From: Uliginosibacterium sp036017065
Lineage (GTDB): Bacteria; Pseudomonadota; Gammaproteobacteria; Burkholderiales; Rhodocyclaceae
Assembly (NCBI RefSeq): GCF_036017065.1
Contig: NZ_JAYXHR010000002.1
Span: 1-64,000 of the forward strand
DNA: 64,000 nt
Direction: 5' to 3'
Every line of letters starts with the position of its first letter. Positions within the stretch are counted from its first letter, which is position 1. The notes below the pieces were generated by a model, which did no database searches, was not told the origin of the DNA, and saw nothing but the letters and a program-made list of their open reading frames with translations. Below, one piece after another: positions 16,208 to 24,002 of this stretch. Both the position numbers and the translations under genes were made by a program.

Positions 16208-17011
16208 TCAGGCTCCTGCGGTGGCGAAGGCGGGTTGCGCCGCCGGCATCGCGGTTTCACCGGCCGCGGCGGGGTGAATGCCATGGGCATCGTCGTAGAT
16301 GCGCGCCAGGTCGGCCTCGCCCAGCGTGGCCGGCATGCCGTCGAAGACGACCCGCCCGTGCGCCAGGCCGACGATGCGGTCGCCGAACTCGCAGGCGTAG
16401 TCCACCTGGTGCAGGTTGCACAGCACGGTGATGCCGAGGTCACGCGAGGCGTCGCGCAGGTACTGCAACACGCGGCGCGAGGTGGCCGGGTCCAGGCTGG
16501 CCACCGGTTCGTCGGCGAGGATCACGCGCGGCTTCTGCGCCAGCGCGCGGGCGATGCCGACGCGCTGCATCTGGCCGCCGGACAGCGAGTCGGTGCGTTC
16601 CAGCGCCTTGTGCGACAGCCCCACGCGCGCCAGGCATTCGTGGGCCAGCGCCACGTCGTCGCGCTGGAAGAACTGCAGCACCGAGCCCAGCGTGCCCACC
16701 GAACCGAGACGGCCGGTCAGCACGTTGCGCAGCACCGACAGGCGCGGCACCACGTGGTGGTTCTGGAAGATCATCGCCACCTGGCGGCGCAGCGCCCGTT
16801 CGTCCCGGCAACCGATGGCGTCCAGGCCGGCCACCGCCAGCTCGCCCGCATCGGGCACCACCAGCCGGTTGATACAGCGCAGCAGGGTGGACTTGCCGGC
16901 GCCGGACTGGCCGAGGACGACGACGAACTCGCCGGCCGCCGCATCCAGATCCACGCCGCGCAGCACGGCGTTGTCGCCGTAGCGCTTGCTCAGTTGCCGG
17001 ACGCGGATCAT
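16208..17011 (-). CDS. phnC: Phosphonate ABC transporter ATP-binding protein
   Basis: 267-aa ATPase. Walker A is GQSGAGKSTL, the Q-loop is MIFQNHHVVPRLSV, the signature is LSGGQMQRVGIA, and Walker B is VILADEPVASLDP. The NHHVV segment and the insert after NVLTGRLGSV are typical of PhnC. A C-terminal tail of about 25 residues rich in Ala and Pro is extra. The ATG overlaps the phnD stop (ATGA). It energises phosphonate uptake with PhnD and PhnE. Confidence 0.93.
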   Translation of the reverse strand: MIRVRQLSKRYGDNAVLRGVDLDAAAGEFVVVLGQSGAGKSTLLRCINRLVVPDAGELAVAGLDAIGCRDERALRRQVAMIFQNHHVVPRLSVLRNVLTGRLGSVGTLGSVLQFFQRDDVALAHECLARVGLSHKALERTDSLSGGQMQRVGIARALAQKPRVILADEPVASLDPATSRRVLQYLRDASRDLGITVLCNLHQVDYACEFGDRIVGLAHGRVVFDGMPATLGEADLARIYDDAHGIHPAAAGETAMPAAQPAFATAGA

Positions 17012-17880
17012 TTCATGCTCCGCAGGTCGAGCTTCAGCACGCGGGCGGTGTCGCGGATGACGTCGTAGGCCGCGTCGTTGGTGGGCTGGAAGCCGTTGAG
17101 CACGCCCTGGTCGCCCCAGGGCAGGTCCTTGATGCCGGCCATGGCCCTGGCGATCTTCTCCTTCATGGCGGGGTCGAGGTCCTTGCGCCACACCATCGGC
17201 GATTCCGGGATCGCGCTGGAGGACCAGATGACCTTGAGGTCTTCCTTCTTCACCTGGCCCTTGGCGATGGCGGCGTTGAGGATGCGGTCGGCCACGGCGG
17301 CGGCCTCCACCTTCTTGTTCACCACCGACAGGATGCTGGCGTCGTGCGAGCCGGAGAACACCACGCGGCTGAACAGCTTGTCCGGGTCATGGCCGGCGCC
17401 GAGCAGGCCGGCCTTGGGGAACAGGTGGCCGGAGGTGGAGCTGGGATCGACGAAGGCGAAGGTGCGGCCCTTCAGTTCGGCCACGCTGTTGATGCCGCTG
17501 TCGGCACGGACGATGACCTGGCTCTTGTAGGAGCTCTGGCCGGTCTTCTTGGTAACCGCCACGGCGAAGGCTTCGACGTTGGCGACGGTGGTGGCCATGA
17601 CGTAGGAGAACGGGCCGAGGTAGGCGACGTCCAGCTTCTTCGAACGCAGGGCCTCGATGACGCCGTTGTAGTCGGTGGCGACGAAGGGCTTGACCGGTAC
17701 GCCCAGCTGCTTTTCCAGCGCGTCGAGCACCTGCTTGCTGCTTTCCAGCATGGCCTGCGCGTCTTCGGCGGGAATCAGGCCGATGGTCAGCGGCTCGACG
17801 GCGGCGGCCGGGCCTGCGAGCAGCAGCGAGAGGGAGAACGAGAGGGCGGCCGCACGGGCGCCGGTGAAGAGACGTTTCAT
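17008..17880 (-). CDS. phnD: Phosphonate ABC transporter periplasmic binding protein
   Basis: 290-aa secreted binding protein. The signal peptide is about residues 1-27 (AAA cleavage). PhnD-family motifs are IGLIPAEDA, DVAYLGPFSY, and DPSSTSGHLFP, where the conserved Ser/Thr run binds the phosphonate group. It is the first gene of the phnDCE-adh-phnX operon; a LysR-type site with a perfect TATCG-ATT-CGATA core lies about 65 bases upstream. PhnD proteins bind 2-aminoethylphosphonate or related compounds; the exact ligand is unknown. Confidence 0.93.
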   Translation of the reverse strand: MKRLFTGARAAALSFSLSLLLAGPAAAVEPLTIGLIPAEDAQAMLESSKQVLDALEKQLGVPVKPFVATDYNGVIEALRSKKLDVAYLGPFSYVMATTVANVEAFAVAVTKKTGQSSYKSQVIVRADSGINSVAELKGRTFAFVDPSSTSGHLFPKAGLLGAGHDPDKLFSRVVFSGSHDASILSVVNKKVEAAAVADRILNAAIAKGQVKKEDLKVIWSSSAIPESPMVWRKDLDPAMKEKIARAMAGIKDLPWGDQGVLNGFQPTNDAAYDVIRDTARVLKLDLRSMK

Positions 17881-17943
17881 GGTCGGTGACTCCGGGTGTT
17901 GAGAGAACACCGCCACTTTGCGAATGTGACATTACGGTGACTG

Positions 17944-17980
17944 TATCGATTCGATAGCGTGTTTCCTGTCGATATATAGG
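17944..17980. promoter_or_regulatory. Candidate LysR-type operator and promoter of phnDCE
   Basis: A perfect palindrome TATCG-ATT-CGATA (17944-17956) followed by GTCGATATATAGG (17968-17980). The core ATCGATTCRATA recurs at 19587-19598 in front of the lysR gene and the secreted phosphodiesterase. The shared motif suggests one LysR regulon. Confidence 0.5.
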
Positions 17981-18018
17981 TTCAATCAATAGATCGGCGG
18001 CGCCTCCCGGACAAACGA

Positions 18019-18046
18019 AAACCCCTGCCGCAAGCGGCAGGGGTTT
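18019..18046 (-). terminator. Terminator of the phosphodiesterase gene
   Basis: 13-bp GC-rich stem (AAACCCCTGCCGC / GCGGCAGGGGTTT) with a 2-base apex. Read on the minus strand it is followed by a T-rich run. It lies 25 bases after the stop codon at 18071. Confidence 0.92.
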
Positions 18047-18070
18047 GTCCTGCTCACACCAGAGGGGAGA

Positions 18071-19525
18071 TCAGCAGTCCGGATGCTTGCGGCCCGGGGT
18101 CGGGTTGGGCAGGCCGAGGAAGTCCAGGATGTGCGGCGTGGTGCCGTCGATCTGCAGCAGCTGGGTGGCGCCCAGGTCGCCGCTGCAATACGGCGTCTTG
18201 CCCGTGCGCCCCCAGGTGTTGTTGAGGATCAGCGGCGTGCTGCGCTCCGCCGCGGTCTGCCCGCCGTGTCCGCTGCCGGTGCCGCCGTGGTCGGAGGTGA
18301 CGATGATCAGCCAGTCCTCGTTGGCGTAGTTGGGGCGCGCCACCAGTGCGTTGAGTACCTGCTGGATCTGCGCGTCCTCGGCGGCGATCTGGCTGCGGTA
18401 GTAGGCGTTGGCCGGATCGTAGGCGGTGGCGTGGATGTCGGTGCGATGCAGGTAGTAGAAGATCGCCGTCGGCGCATGCGTCCAGCCCAGCCACGCCTTC
18501 ACGGTATCGGTGGCCTGCTGCGAATTCTTGCTGGCGTTCGCCACCACGTAGTCGGCACCGGCCGGCTTCAGGTTGTTGGTGATGTTGTACCAGTCACCCA
18601 CGATTGCCGTCGTCGCCGTCGGGTAGGCCTGCTCGATCAGGTCGAACACGTGCGGCTTGCGCAGCGGCAGGTTGGTGGCGTTCGAAGTCACACCATGCTG
18701 GTCGGCCCAGTAGCCCGTGAACACCGAGGCCCAGCCGGGACCGCTGATGGTGGACTGCGTGCCACCGGCCAGCACGTTGCGATGGAAGGCTCCGCCCGCG
18801 GCGAGGGCCGACATCGCGGGCGTGGCGACACAGGTGGGGCACAGGATCGCGTCACCACGCAGGCCGTCGAGGCCGATCAGCAGGATGTGCTTCTTGCCGG
18901 GAACCGGGTTCGGAATGCTGCCGCCGGCGACCAGCGCGTAATGGTCGTACGGGTTGCCGGCGTAGTCGGTCTTCAGCCCGCCGACATCGCTCGCGCGCTT
19001 GTCGCTGAGGTCGCACTTCGCAGTGGCCTTGTGATAGTCGAAGGACCTGCACCAGCCGCTGCGGCTGGCAGCGGTACAGGCAGCGGCGCAGTCGGCCGGC
19101 TGCACGTTGGTGAGTTGCTCGGTGTTGTGGCCGGAGATGGCGGCGTTGGGCGTCTGCAGGAAGGACGCCAGCGGATTCGGCTTCAGGCTGTAGTGGTCGT
19201 AGGGATTGCCGGCGTAATCGGTCTTCAGCCCGCCGACGTCCGCCGCGCGCTTGTCGCTGAGGTCGCACCATTGCGCGGAGCGGTTGTAGTCGAAGGACAC
19301 GCACCAGGCGGCGCGCGAGCCGGCCGTGCAGGCCGCGGCGCAGGCTTCCGGCGTCACCGCGCTGAGGCGCTCGGTGTTGTAGCCGGCGATGGCGGCGTTG
19401 GGCGTCTGGGTGAATGCATCCAGCGCGGCGGCGAAGCCGGGGCCGGCATACAGCAGGCCGGACACGAGCACGGCGGAGGCGCGGACGGTCATCCGTCGCA
19501 GGGACTGCAGGACTGCTTGTTTCAT
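18071..19525 (-). CDS. Secreted phosphodiesterase/alkaline-phosphatase-fold hydrolase with two PAN/Apple domains
   Basis: 484-aa exported protein. The signal peptide is about residues 1-33. Two near-identical PAN/Apple-like repeats (about 38-112 and 121-197) share TPNAAI, then Cys pairs and DVGGLKTDYAGNPYDHY. The catalytic domain is of the type I phosphodiesterase/NPP group within the alkaline phosphatase superfamily: metal ligand Asp220 in IGLDGLRGD, nucleophile Thr in STISGPGW (about 259), YLHRTDIHAT, and TSDHGG...GHGG. It would act in the periplasm or outside the cell on phosphodiesters or phosphonate esters. Its place beside phnDCE and a LysR gene suggests that it frees a phosphonate for import; this is inferred. 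PAN domains often bind glycans or proteins. Confidence 0.85.
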   Translation of the reverse strand: MKQAVLQSLRRMTVRASAVLVSGLLYAGPGFAAALDAFTQTPNAAIAGYNTERLSAVTPEACAAACTAGSRAAWCVSFDYNRSAQWCDLSDKRAADVGGLKTDYAGNPYDHYSLKPNPLASFLQTPNAAISGHNTEQLTNVQPADCAAACTAASRSGWCRSFDYHKATAKCDLSDKRASDVGGLKTDYAGNPYDHYALVAGGSIPNPVPGKKHILLIGLDGLRGDAILCPTCVATPAMSALAAGGAFHRNVLAGGTQSTISGPGWASVFTGYWADQHGVTSNATNLPLRKPHVFDLIEQAYPTATTAIVGDWYNITNNLKPAGADYVVANASKNSQQATDTVKAWLGWTHAPTAIFYYLHRTDIHATAYDPANAYYRSQIAAEDAQIQQVLNALVARPNYANEDWLIIVTSDHGGTGSGHGGQTAAERSTPLILNNTWGRTGKTPYCSGDLGATQLLQIDGTTPHILDFLGLPNPTPGRKHPDC

Positions 19526-19586
19526 GGGAACGCTCCTTGGGGTGAAAGGAGCCGCCAGCGTAGGAACGTCACATGACTGTCGCGCA

Positions 19587-19598
19587 ATCGATTCAATA
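19587..19598. promoter_or_regulatory. Candidate LysR-type site between lysR and the phosphodiesterase gene
   Basis: ATCGATTCAATA, an 11-of-12 match to the palindromic site before phnD (17945-17956). It lies in the 109-bp divergent spacer. A CCTATAGATGTC stretch (19628-19639) overlaps the lysR start and weakly resembles the second element before phnD. Confidence 0.45.
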
Positions 19599-19634
19599 TG
19601 CGCGGCTCACTCCATCCATCGACCAGACCTATAG

Positions 19635-20507
19635 ATGTCTACAGCCCGTCTCCGCGCCTTCCTGGCCGTCGCCCAGCACGGCAGCTTCAGCGCCGCCGCC
19701 CGCGCGCTGGGCCTCAGCCAGCCGACGCTGACCACGCAGGTACAGGGCCTGGAACAGCAGTACCGGGTGGAACTGTTCCACCGCCGCGGCCGGCGCATCG
19801 AACTGTCGGAGGTCGGCCTGCGCCTGCTGCCGATCGTGCGCCAGATGTCCTCGCTGGAAACCGAGGCCTACAGCCTGCTGCACGATTGCGGCGAGCTGAA
19901 CAGCGGCCACCTGAAGCTGGGCGCGGTCGGCCCCTTCCACGTCACCGAGATGGTGGATGCCTACCGGCGCCGCTATCCGCGCGTGGAGGTGTCGATCCGC
20001 ATCGGCAACTCGGTGGAAGTCTTCGAGGACCTGGAGAACTACGTGGTGGACATCGGCGTGCTGGCCCGCTTCCACGACGCGCCGGGTTTCAGCGCGATGC
20101 GCTACGCGCGGCACGCGATCATCCTGTTCGTGCACCACGAGCACCCCTTCGCGCAACGCAGCAGCGTGCGTATCGAGGAGCTGCAGGACCAGCGCATGCT
20201 CCAGCGCGAACAGGGTTCCAGTACGCGACGGGTGCTGGAGGCCGCGATGGCGGAGGCAGGTGTGCGCACCGTTACCACCATGGAGATCGGCAGCCGCGAA
20301 GCCCTGCGTGAAGCGGTGGCGCGCGGCATCGGCATCGGCGCGGTGTCGGAGGCGGAATTCATCCCGGACCCGCGCATCCGCCCGGTGCGCATCGAGGGCG
20401 ACCCCGCCAGTACCGAGACCTACCTGTATTGCCTGCAGGAGCGCCGCGAGAGCCTGCTGCTCAAGTCCTTCCTCGACGTGGCACAGGTCATCCGCCAGGC
20501 AGCCTGA
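19635..20507 (+). CDS. LysR-family regulator of phosphonate utilisation
   Basis: 290-aa LysR regulator. The N-terminal helix-turn-helix is LRAFLAVAQHGSFSAAARAL followed by GLSQPTLTTQVQGLE. A periplasmic-binding-protein-like effector domain covers about 90-290. Its sequence and setting fit the LysR group linked to 2-aminoethylphosphonate operons. It is divergent from the secreted phosphodiesterase, and sites of similar sequence precede both that spacer and phnD. The likely effector is a phosphonate or its degradation product. Confidence 0.88.
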   Translation: MSTARLRAFLAVAQHGSFSAAARALGLSQPTLTTQVQGLEQQYRVELFHRRGRRIELSEVGLRLLPIVRQMSSLETEAYSLLHDCGELNSGHLKLGAVGPFHVTEMVDAYRRRYPRVEVSIRIGNSVEVFEDLENYVVDIGVLARFHDAPGFSAMRYARHAIILFVHHEHPFAQRSSVRIEELQDQRMLQREQGSSTRRVLEAAMAEAGVRTVTTMEIGSREALREAVARGIGIGAVSEAEFIPDPRIRPVRIEGDPASTETYLYCLQERRESLLLKSFLDVAQVIRQAA

Positions 20508-20532
20508 ACATTGCGGGCGCGACGGCCGGCCG

Positions 20533-20587
20533 ACCTGCCTGTCGCCTGCTTGTCGCCTGTTTGCCGCCTGCGGGCCGCCTACTTGCC
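20533..20587. repeat. 11-bp tandem repeat (5 units) over the sco1 stop codon
   Basis: Five consecutive 11-base units on the plus strand (starts 20533, 20544, 20555, 20566, 20577), consensus GCCTGYTTGYC. On the minus strand the first unit holds the last two codons and stop of the Sco1 gene (GGC AAG TAG GC), and the later units echo it. The units fill most of the gap to the lysR stop. Confidence 0.88.
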
Positions 20588-21160
20588 GTCGATCAGCTGC
20601 TTGACGTCCTGCGCGACGCGCTCCGGCGTCTCGCCGTGACGCACGAAGAGACGTGCCCTGCCCTGCGGGTCGAAGATGAAGAAGGCGGCGGTGTGGTCCA
20701 TCGTGTAGGTGCCGCCGGCCACGTCACCACGCTTCTCGTAGAAGACCTTGAACTCCTTGGCGATGGCCGCCGTCTGCTCCTCCGTGCCACGCAGCGCGAC
20801 GAAACGCGGATTGAAGGCGTTCATGTAGGCCTGCAGCAATTCCGGCGTGTCGCGGTTGGGGTCGACCGTCACGAAGATGACATCCAGCTTGTCGCCATCC
20901 GGGCCCAGCTTCTTGACCACCTCGGACAGCATCAGCATGCCGGTGGGGCACACGTCGGGGCACTGCGTGAAGCCGAAGAACACCGCCACCGCGTGCCCCT
21001 TGAAGTCCGCCAGCGTGCGCTCCTTGCCGTGGGCGTCCGGCAGCTTGAGGCCGGGACCCCAGGCGGAGCCGGTGACGTCCGTCGTGTTGAAGTGCGGGGC
21101 GTCGTCCCTGGCGCAGGCGGTGAGGACGAGAGCGGCGGCGAGCAGGAGGATGCGCAGCAT
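20579..21160 (-). CDS. SCO1/SenC-family copper chaperone lipoprotein
   Basis: 193-aa thioredoxin-fold protein. The N-terminal signal ends in a lipobox (LTAC, Cys about residue 15). The copper site is the CPDVC motif (CxxxC) with the distal His in TYTMDHTAAFF. SCO proteins deliver copper to, or reduce, the CuA site of cytochrome oxidase. It lies about 20 kb from the cox cluster in this window. ATG 21160 opens the signal peptide; an upstream ATG would add 11 unlikely residues. Confidence 0.9.
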   Translation of the reverse strand: MLRILLLAAALVLTACARDDAPHFNTTDVTGSAWGPGLKLPDAHGKERTLADFKGHAVAVFFGFTQCPDVCPTGMLMLSEVVKKLGPDGDKLDVIFVTVDPNRDTPELLQAYMNAFNPRFVALRGTEEQTAAIAKEFKVFYEKRGDVAGGTYTMDHTAAFFIFDPQGRARLFVRHGETPERVAQDVKQLIDGK

Positions 21161-21321
21161 GGCGTGACGGATGTCGGTGTGGGGAGGCGGCATTGTCGCG
21201 CATCACGCCGGTGTCACAAAGGCCGCGCCAGGTCTCGTAACACAGTGAAAGACCGCGTCAGCAACCCGGCGGGACTGGTCTTCGTCCCGCGAACGCAACT
21301 TCCCGCCACGCCCGCAGGCGA

Positions 21322-21627
21322 TCAGATCGCCGGGACGTCGGCCCAGGTTGCCAGCTGCGGGTCGGTCTTCTTGAAGCCGATGGTGGAGCGCCCGGCGGGA
21401 AGGTTGATCTTGAAGACCTCCGGCCCCGGCGTCGCCCCGCCCGATGTCGCCTTGAGGACCCTGACGGGATGACCACGGTCGAGCGCCGCGATCGCGCGGT
21501 CCACGTCCTGCACGGTCGGCATCTCGGCCCACCGGTTGGTATCGCCGTCGGCGACGCCCAGCGTCACGTGCGTGACTTCATCGGTACCCGATCTCACCTT
21601 GACTGCGGTGATGTACAACTGTTGCAT
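21322..21627 (-). CDS. DUF3892-family protein
   Basis: 101-aa small protein that starts MQQLYITAVKVR and continues THVTLG, the pattern of the uncharacterised DUF3892 family. No signal peptide, membrane segment or catalytic motif is seen. ATG 21627 is favoured because a GGAAGG site is spaced about 6 bases before it; ATG 21633 sits directly on that site. It stands alone between convergent and divergent neighbours. Function unknown. Confidence 0.65.
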   Translation of the reverse strand: MQQLYITAVKVRSGTDEVTHVTLGVADGDTNRWAEMPTVQDVDRAIAALDRGHPVRVLKATSGGATPGPEVFKINLPAGRSTIGFKKTDPQLATWADVPAI

Positions 21628-22188
21628 GACCATCCTTCCACGCTTCCAGCAAGAGGTTTGGAGAGACAGGCGCACGAGGAAAAACGCCTCCTGCGCTGCG
21701 CGTCTGTACAGGGGTTCACCTGCCCCTGCACAGACTCGCCGTTGCGCACGAAGTTCTGCCTGTAACGCACATTACATGGGCGTTACAGGGGAGTGCCGGG
21801 GTGGGCCTGTACCGACCAGGCCGGGGCTATCCGCAGGCTGCACGTGAGTCATGCCGCACGCAGCGATGGCGTGGCGGAGCTGCCTGCCGCGGCAGCGTCA
21901 CGAGAGGTTCATGAATGCGGAAGCGAGGCCGGCGACGGCCACGCGCAGACACGCCGCAAGGCTCCACACGCAAGCCTCACATGCAGGTCCCGGAAAAAGG
22001 CGGCCACCCGCGAAGGTGGCCGAAAGAAGCGCAGCCGGCCGCATGTCCGGCTGCGACTCATGCGCGGTGAAATCTGCCCGCGGCGTGCGGAACGCTGCAC
22101 GTCGTGCCGCGAGCTGCGGAACTCCCAGTGTCGTCGATGCTTCGCGAAAGCCGCGGGGTTCCCGCTGCCGCGAACGACGAAGTGGGAG
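21628..22188. other. Intergenic region with terminator and repeat fragment
   Basis: No gene I can support. It contains a minus-strand terminator-like hairpin (22001-22022) and a degenerate piece of the REP-like repeat near 22150-22176 (GGTTCCCGC-TGCC-GCGAACGACG). Several long open frames exist on the plus strand, but they show no family features. Confidence 0.5.
21993..22022 (-). terminator. Terminator downstream of fmdB
   Basis: CGGCCACC, 6-base loop, GGTGGCCG (22001-22022); on the minus strand it is followed by CCTTTTTCC. It lies about 167 bases past the fmdB stop. Confidence 0.6.
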
Positions 22189-22518
22189 TCAGTGACTGAT
22201 CATCCAGGGCCGCTTGGTGGGAAAGGCCTTGCTGCCATCCGGCGCCTTCACGGTGGCGCTCTTGCCGGTGCTGCTGCCGCAGCCGCAACCGGGGCCATGC
22301 ACGTGACCACCGGAGCGTTTGGGTTCGTGTCGCGCGCGCTCGTTGGTGGAGTGCGCGACGCGCAGTTCGGTGGACATGCTGGCGAAGGACGGTGCGACCA
22401 GCAGGCGCGAGGCAGCGGCACCGCACTGCGGGCAATGCACCGGCGCTTCGCGGTCTGCCATGCGGCGCATCACTTCGAACTGGCCGCAGTCCTGGCATTG
22501 GTAGTCGTAGAGAGGCAT
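22189..22518 (-). CDS. fmdB: FmdB-family zinc-ribbon protein
   Basis: 109-aa protein. The N-terminal zinc ribbon MPLYDYQCQDCG...CPQCG is the FmdB signature (two CxxC pairs, about residues 8-11 and 32-35). The C-terminal part is Gly- and Cys-rich (GPGCGCGSS). In Methylophilus methylotrophus fmdB accompanies the amide-hydrolase gene fmdA and was proposed to be regulatory. Here it follows fmdA on the same strand, separated by a terminator and a palindromic element. An AAGGAG site precedes the ATG. Confidence 0.85.
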   Translation of the reverse strand: MPLYDYQCQDCGQFEVMRRMADREAPVHCPQCGAAASRLLVAPSFASMSTELRVAHSTNERARHEPKRSGGHVHGPGCGCGSSTGKSATVKAPDGSKAFPTKRPWMISH

Positions 22519-22534
22519 GAGTGTTCTCCTTGCT

Positions 22535-22658
22535 GGAAGCCGCAACAGAATGGTTCTGGCGTCGTTGCATCGCCTTGCCGTACCACTTGTACTGTCTGCG
22601 GCGATGCGCCTGGCCAGAACCGTTACGCTGCGCTTCACTCCATTCTGTTGCGGCTTCC
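22535..22658. repeat. Palindromic MITE-like element, copy B (124 bp)
   Basis: Perfect 19-bp terminal inverted repeats (22535-22553 and 22640-22658, outer sequence GGAAGCCGCAACAGAATGG). Inside them are further complementary pairs (GGTTCTGGC 22552-22560 with GCCAGAACC 22613-22621; GCATCGCC 22567-22574 with GGCGATGC 22600-22607). The whole unit can fold into one long hairpin. It has no coding capacity. A diverged copy is at 11941-12040. Confidence 0.85.
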
Positions 22659-22676
22659 GGGTTGCATCAGTTGACG

Positions 22677-22705
22677 ACACCCTCTCCCGCAGCGAGAGAG
22701 GGTGT
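22677..22705 (-). terminator. Terminator of the urt-fmdA operon
   Basis: ACACCCTCTC / GAGAGGGTGT stem with a 9-base loop, located 11 bases after the fmdA stop codon. There is no strong T-run on the minus strand. Confidence 0.7.
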
Positions 22706-22716
22706 GTGCAAGCAAC

Positions 22717-23946
22717 TTACTTGTCCTGCGAAATTGGCATCTGGATGGAGCCATCCAGATACTTCACCGGCCCGGCCGCGGTCGGGTTGATGTCGAACTC
22801 GAAGATGTCGGTCGGCAGCCACAGCGTCGCGCAGGCGTTCGGGATGTCCACCACGCCGCTGATATGGCCCTGCACCGGCGCCGTGCCGAGGATGGAATAG
22901 GCCTGCGCGCCGGAGTAGCCGAACTTCTTGAGGTACTCGATGGCGTTGAGGCAGGCCTGGCGGTAGGCGACGTGCACGTCCAGGTAGTGCTGCTTGCCGT
23001 ACTCGTCCACCGAGATGCCTTCGAAGATCAGGTAGTCGTCGTACTTGGGCGTGATCGGGCTGGGTTTGAAGATGGGGTTCTTGATGCCGTACTTCTCCAT
23101 GCCGCCCTTTATCAGCTCGACCTTCATGTGCACCCAGCCGGCCATCTCGATGGCGCCGCAGAAGGTGATCTCGCCGTCGCCCTGGCTGAAGTGCAGGTCG
23201 CCCACCGACAGGCCGGCGCCGTCGACGTACACCGGGAAGAAGATCTTGGAGCCGCGCGACAGGTCCTTGATGTCGCAGTTGCCACCGTGCTCGCGCGGCG
23301 GCACGGTGCGCGCACCCTCGGCGGCGATCTTCGCGGCGACGTCACCGATGGCCTTGCCGGCGTGCGCGGTCTTGGCGAACGGGGCGTTGGCCAGCGGCGG
23401 CACGCGCGTCGGGTTGGTGGAAATGAAATCCACCTCGCGCTCGTTCCACATGTCTAGCATCTTCTTGTCGGGCAGGCAGCCGATCAGACCCGGGTGGATC
23501 AGGCCGGCGTAGCGCACGCCGGGCACGTGACGGCTCTTGGTGAACATGCCCTCGATGTCCCAGATGGACTTCTGCGCCAGCGGGAAGTGCTCGGTCAGGA
23601 AGCCACCACCGTTCTGCTTGGAGAAGAAGCCGTTGAAGCCCCACAGGCTGTCTTCCTTGGCGCCGATGTCCAGCAGGTCCACCACCAGCAGGTCGCCGGG
23701 CTCCGCGCCCTTTACGCCGACCGGCCCGGACAGGAAGTGCACGGTGGTGAGGTCCACGTCGCGCACATCGTCCGCGCTGTCGTTGTTCTGGATGTAGCCG
23801 CCGGTCCAGTCGTAGGTCTCCAGCACAAAGTCGTCGCCGGGGTTCACCCAGCAGGTCATCGGGATGTCCGGGTGCCAGCGGTTGTGGATGTTGGCGTTCT
23901 CGTAGGGCGACTGCTTGAGGTCTACGGTGATGAGTTTTTCAGGCAT
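22717..23946 (-). CDS. fmdA: Formamidase (acetamidase/formamidase family)
   Basis: 409-aa cytosolic enzyme that hydrolyses formamide (and weakly other short amides) to ammonia and formate. Length equals that of M. methylotrophus FmdA (407 aa). Family stretches include NIHNRWHPDIP, GPVGVKGAEPGDLLVVDLLDI, HPGLIGCLP, the Cys-containing EHGGNCDIKDLSRG and FSQGDGEITFCGAIE. It lies 56 bases after urtE in the same direction, so uptake and hydrolysis are probably cotranscribed. No urease genes are in the window, which favours amides over urea as the main nitrogen source served by this locus. Confidence 0.95.
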   Translation of the reverse strand: MPEKLITVDLKQSPYENANIHNRWHPDIPMTCWVNPGDDFVLETYDWTGGYIQNNDSADDVRDVDLTTVHFLSGPVGVKGAEPGDLLVVDLLDIGAKEDSLWGFNGFFSKQNGGGFLTEHFPLAQKSIWDIEGMFTKSRHVPGVRYAGLIHPGLIGCLPDKKMLDMWNEREVDFISTNPTRVPPLANAPFAKTAHAGKAIGDVAAKIAAEGARTVPPREHGGNCDIKDLSRGSKIFFPVYVDGAGLSVGDLHFSQGDGEITFCGAIEMAGWVHMKVELIKGGMEKYGIKNPIFKPSPITPKYDDYLIFEGISVDEYGKQHYLDVHVAYRQACLNAIEYLKKFGYSGAQAYSILGTAPVQGHISGVVDIPNACATLWLPTDIFEFDINPTAAGPVKYLDGSIQMPISQDK

Positions 23947-24002
23947 GGCTCTCTCCTTGAGCGGTTTTGGGTGTAACGCAACGGACCTTCGAGGCGCGCC
24001 TC

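Noticed and set aside
21793..22674. Plus-strand open frame of 293 codons over the fmdB region
   Set aside because: It reads antisense through fmdB and into the palindromic element; composition is arginine- and cysteine-rich with no recognisable domain.
23991..24002. GAGGCGCGCCTC palindrome after the urtE stop as terminator
   Set aside because: Twelve bases without a loop or T-run; too weak to call, and fmdA follows closely in the same direction.
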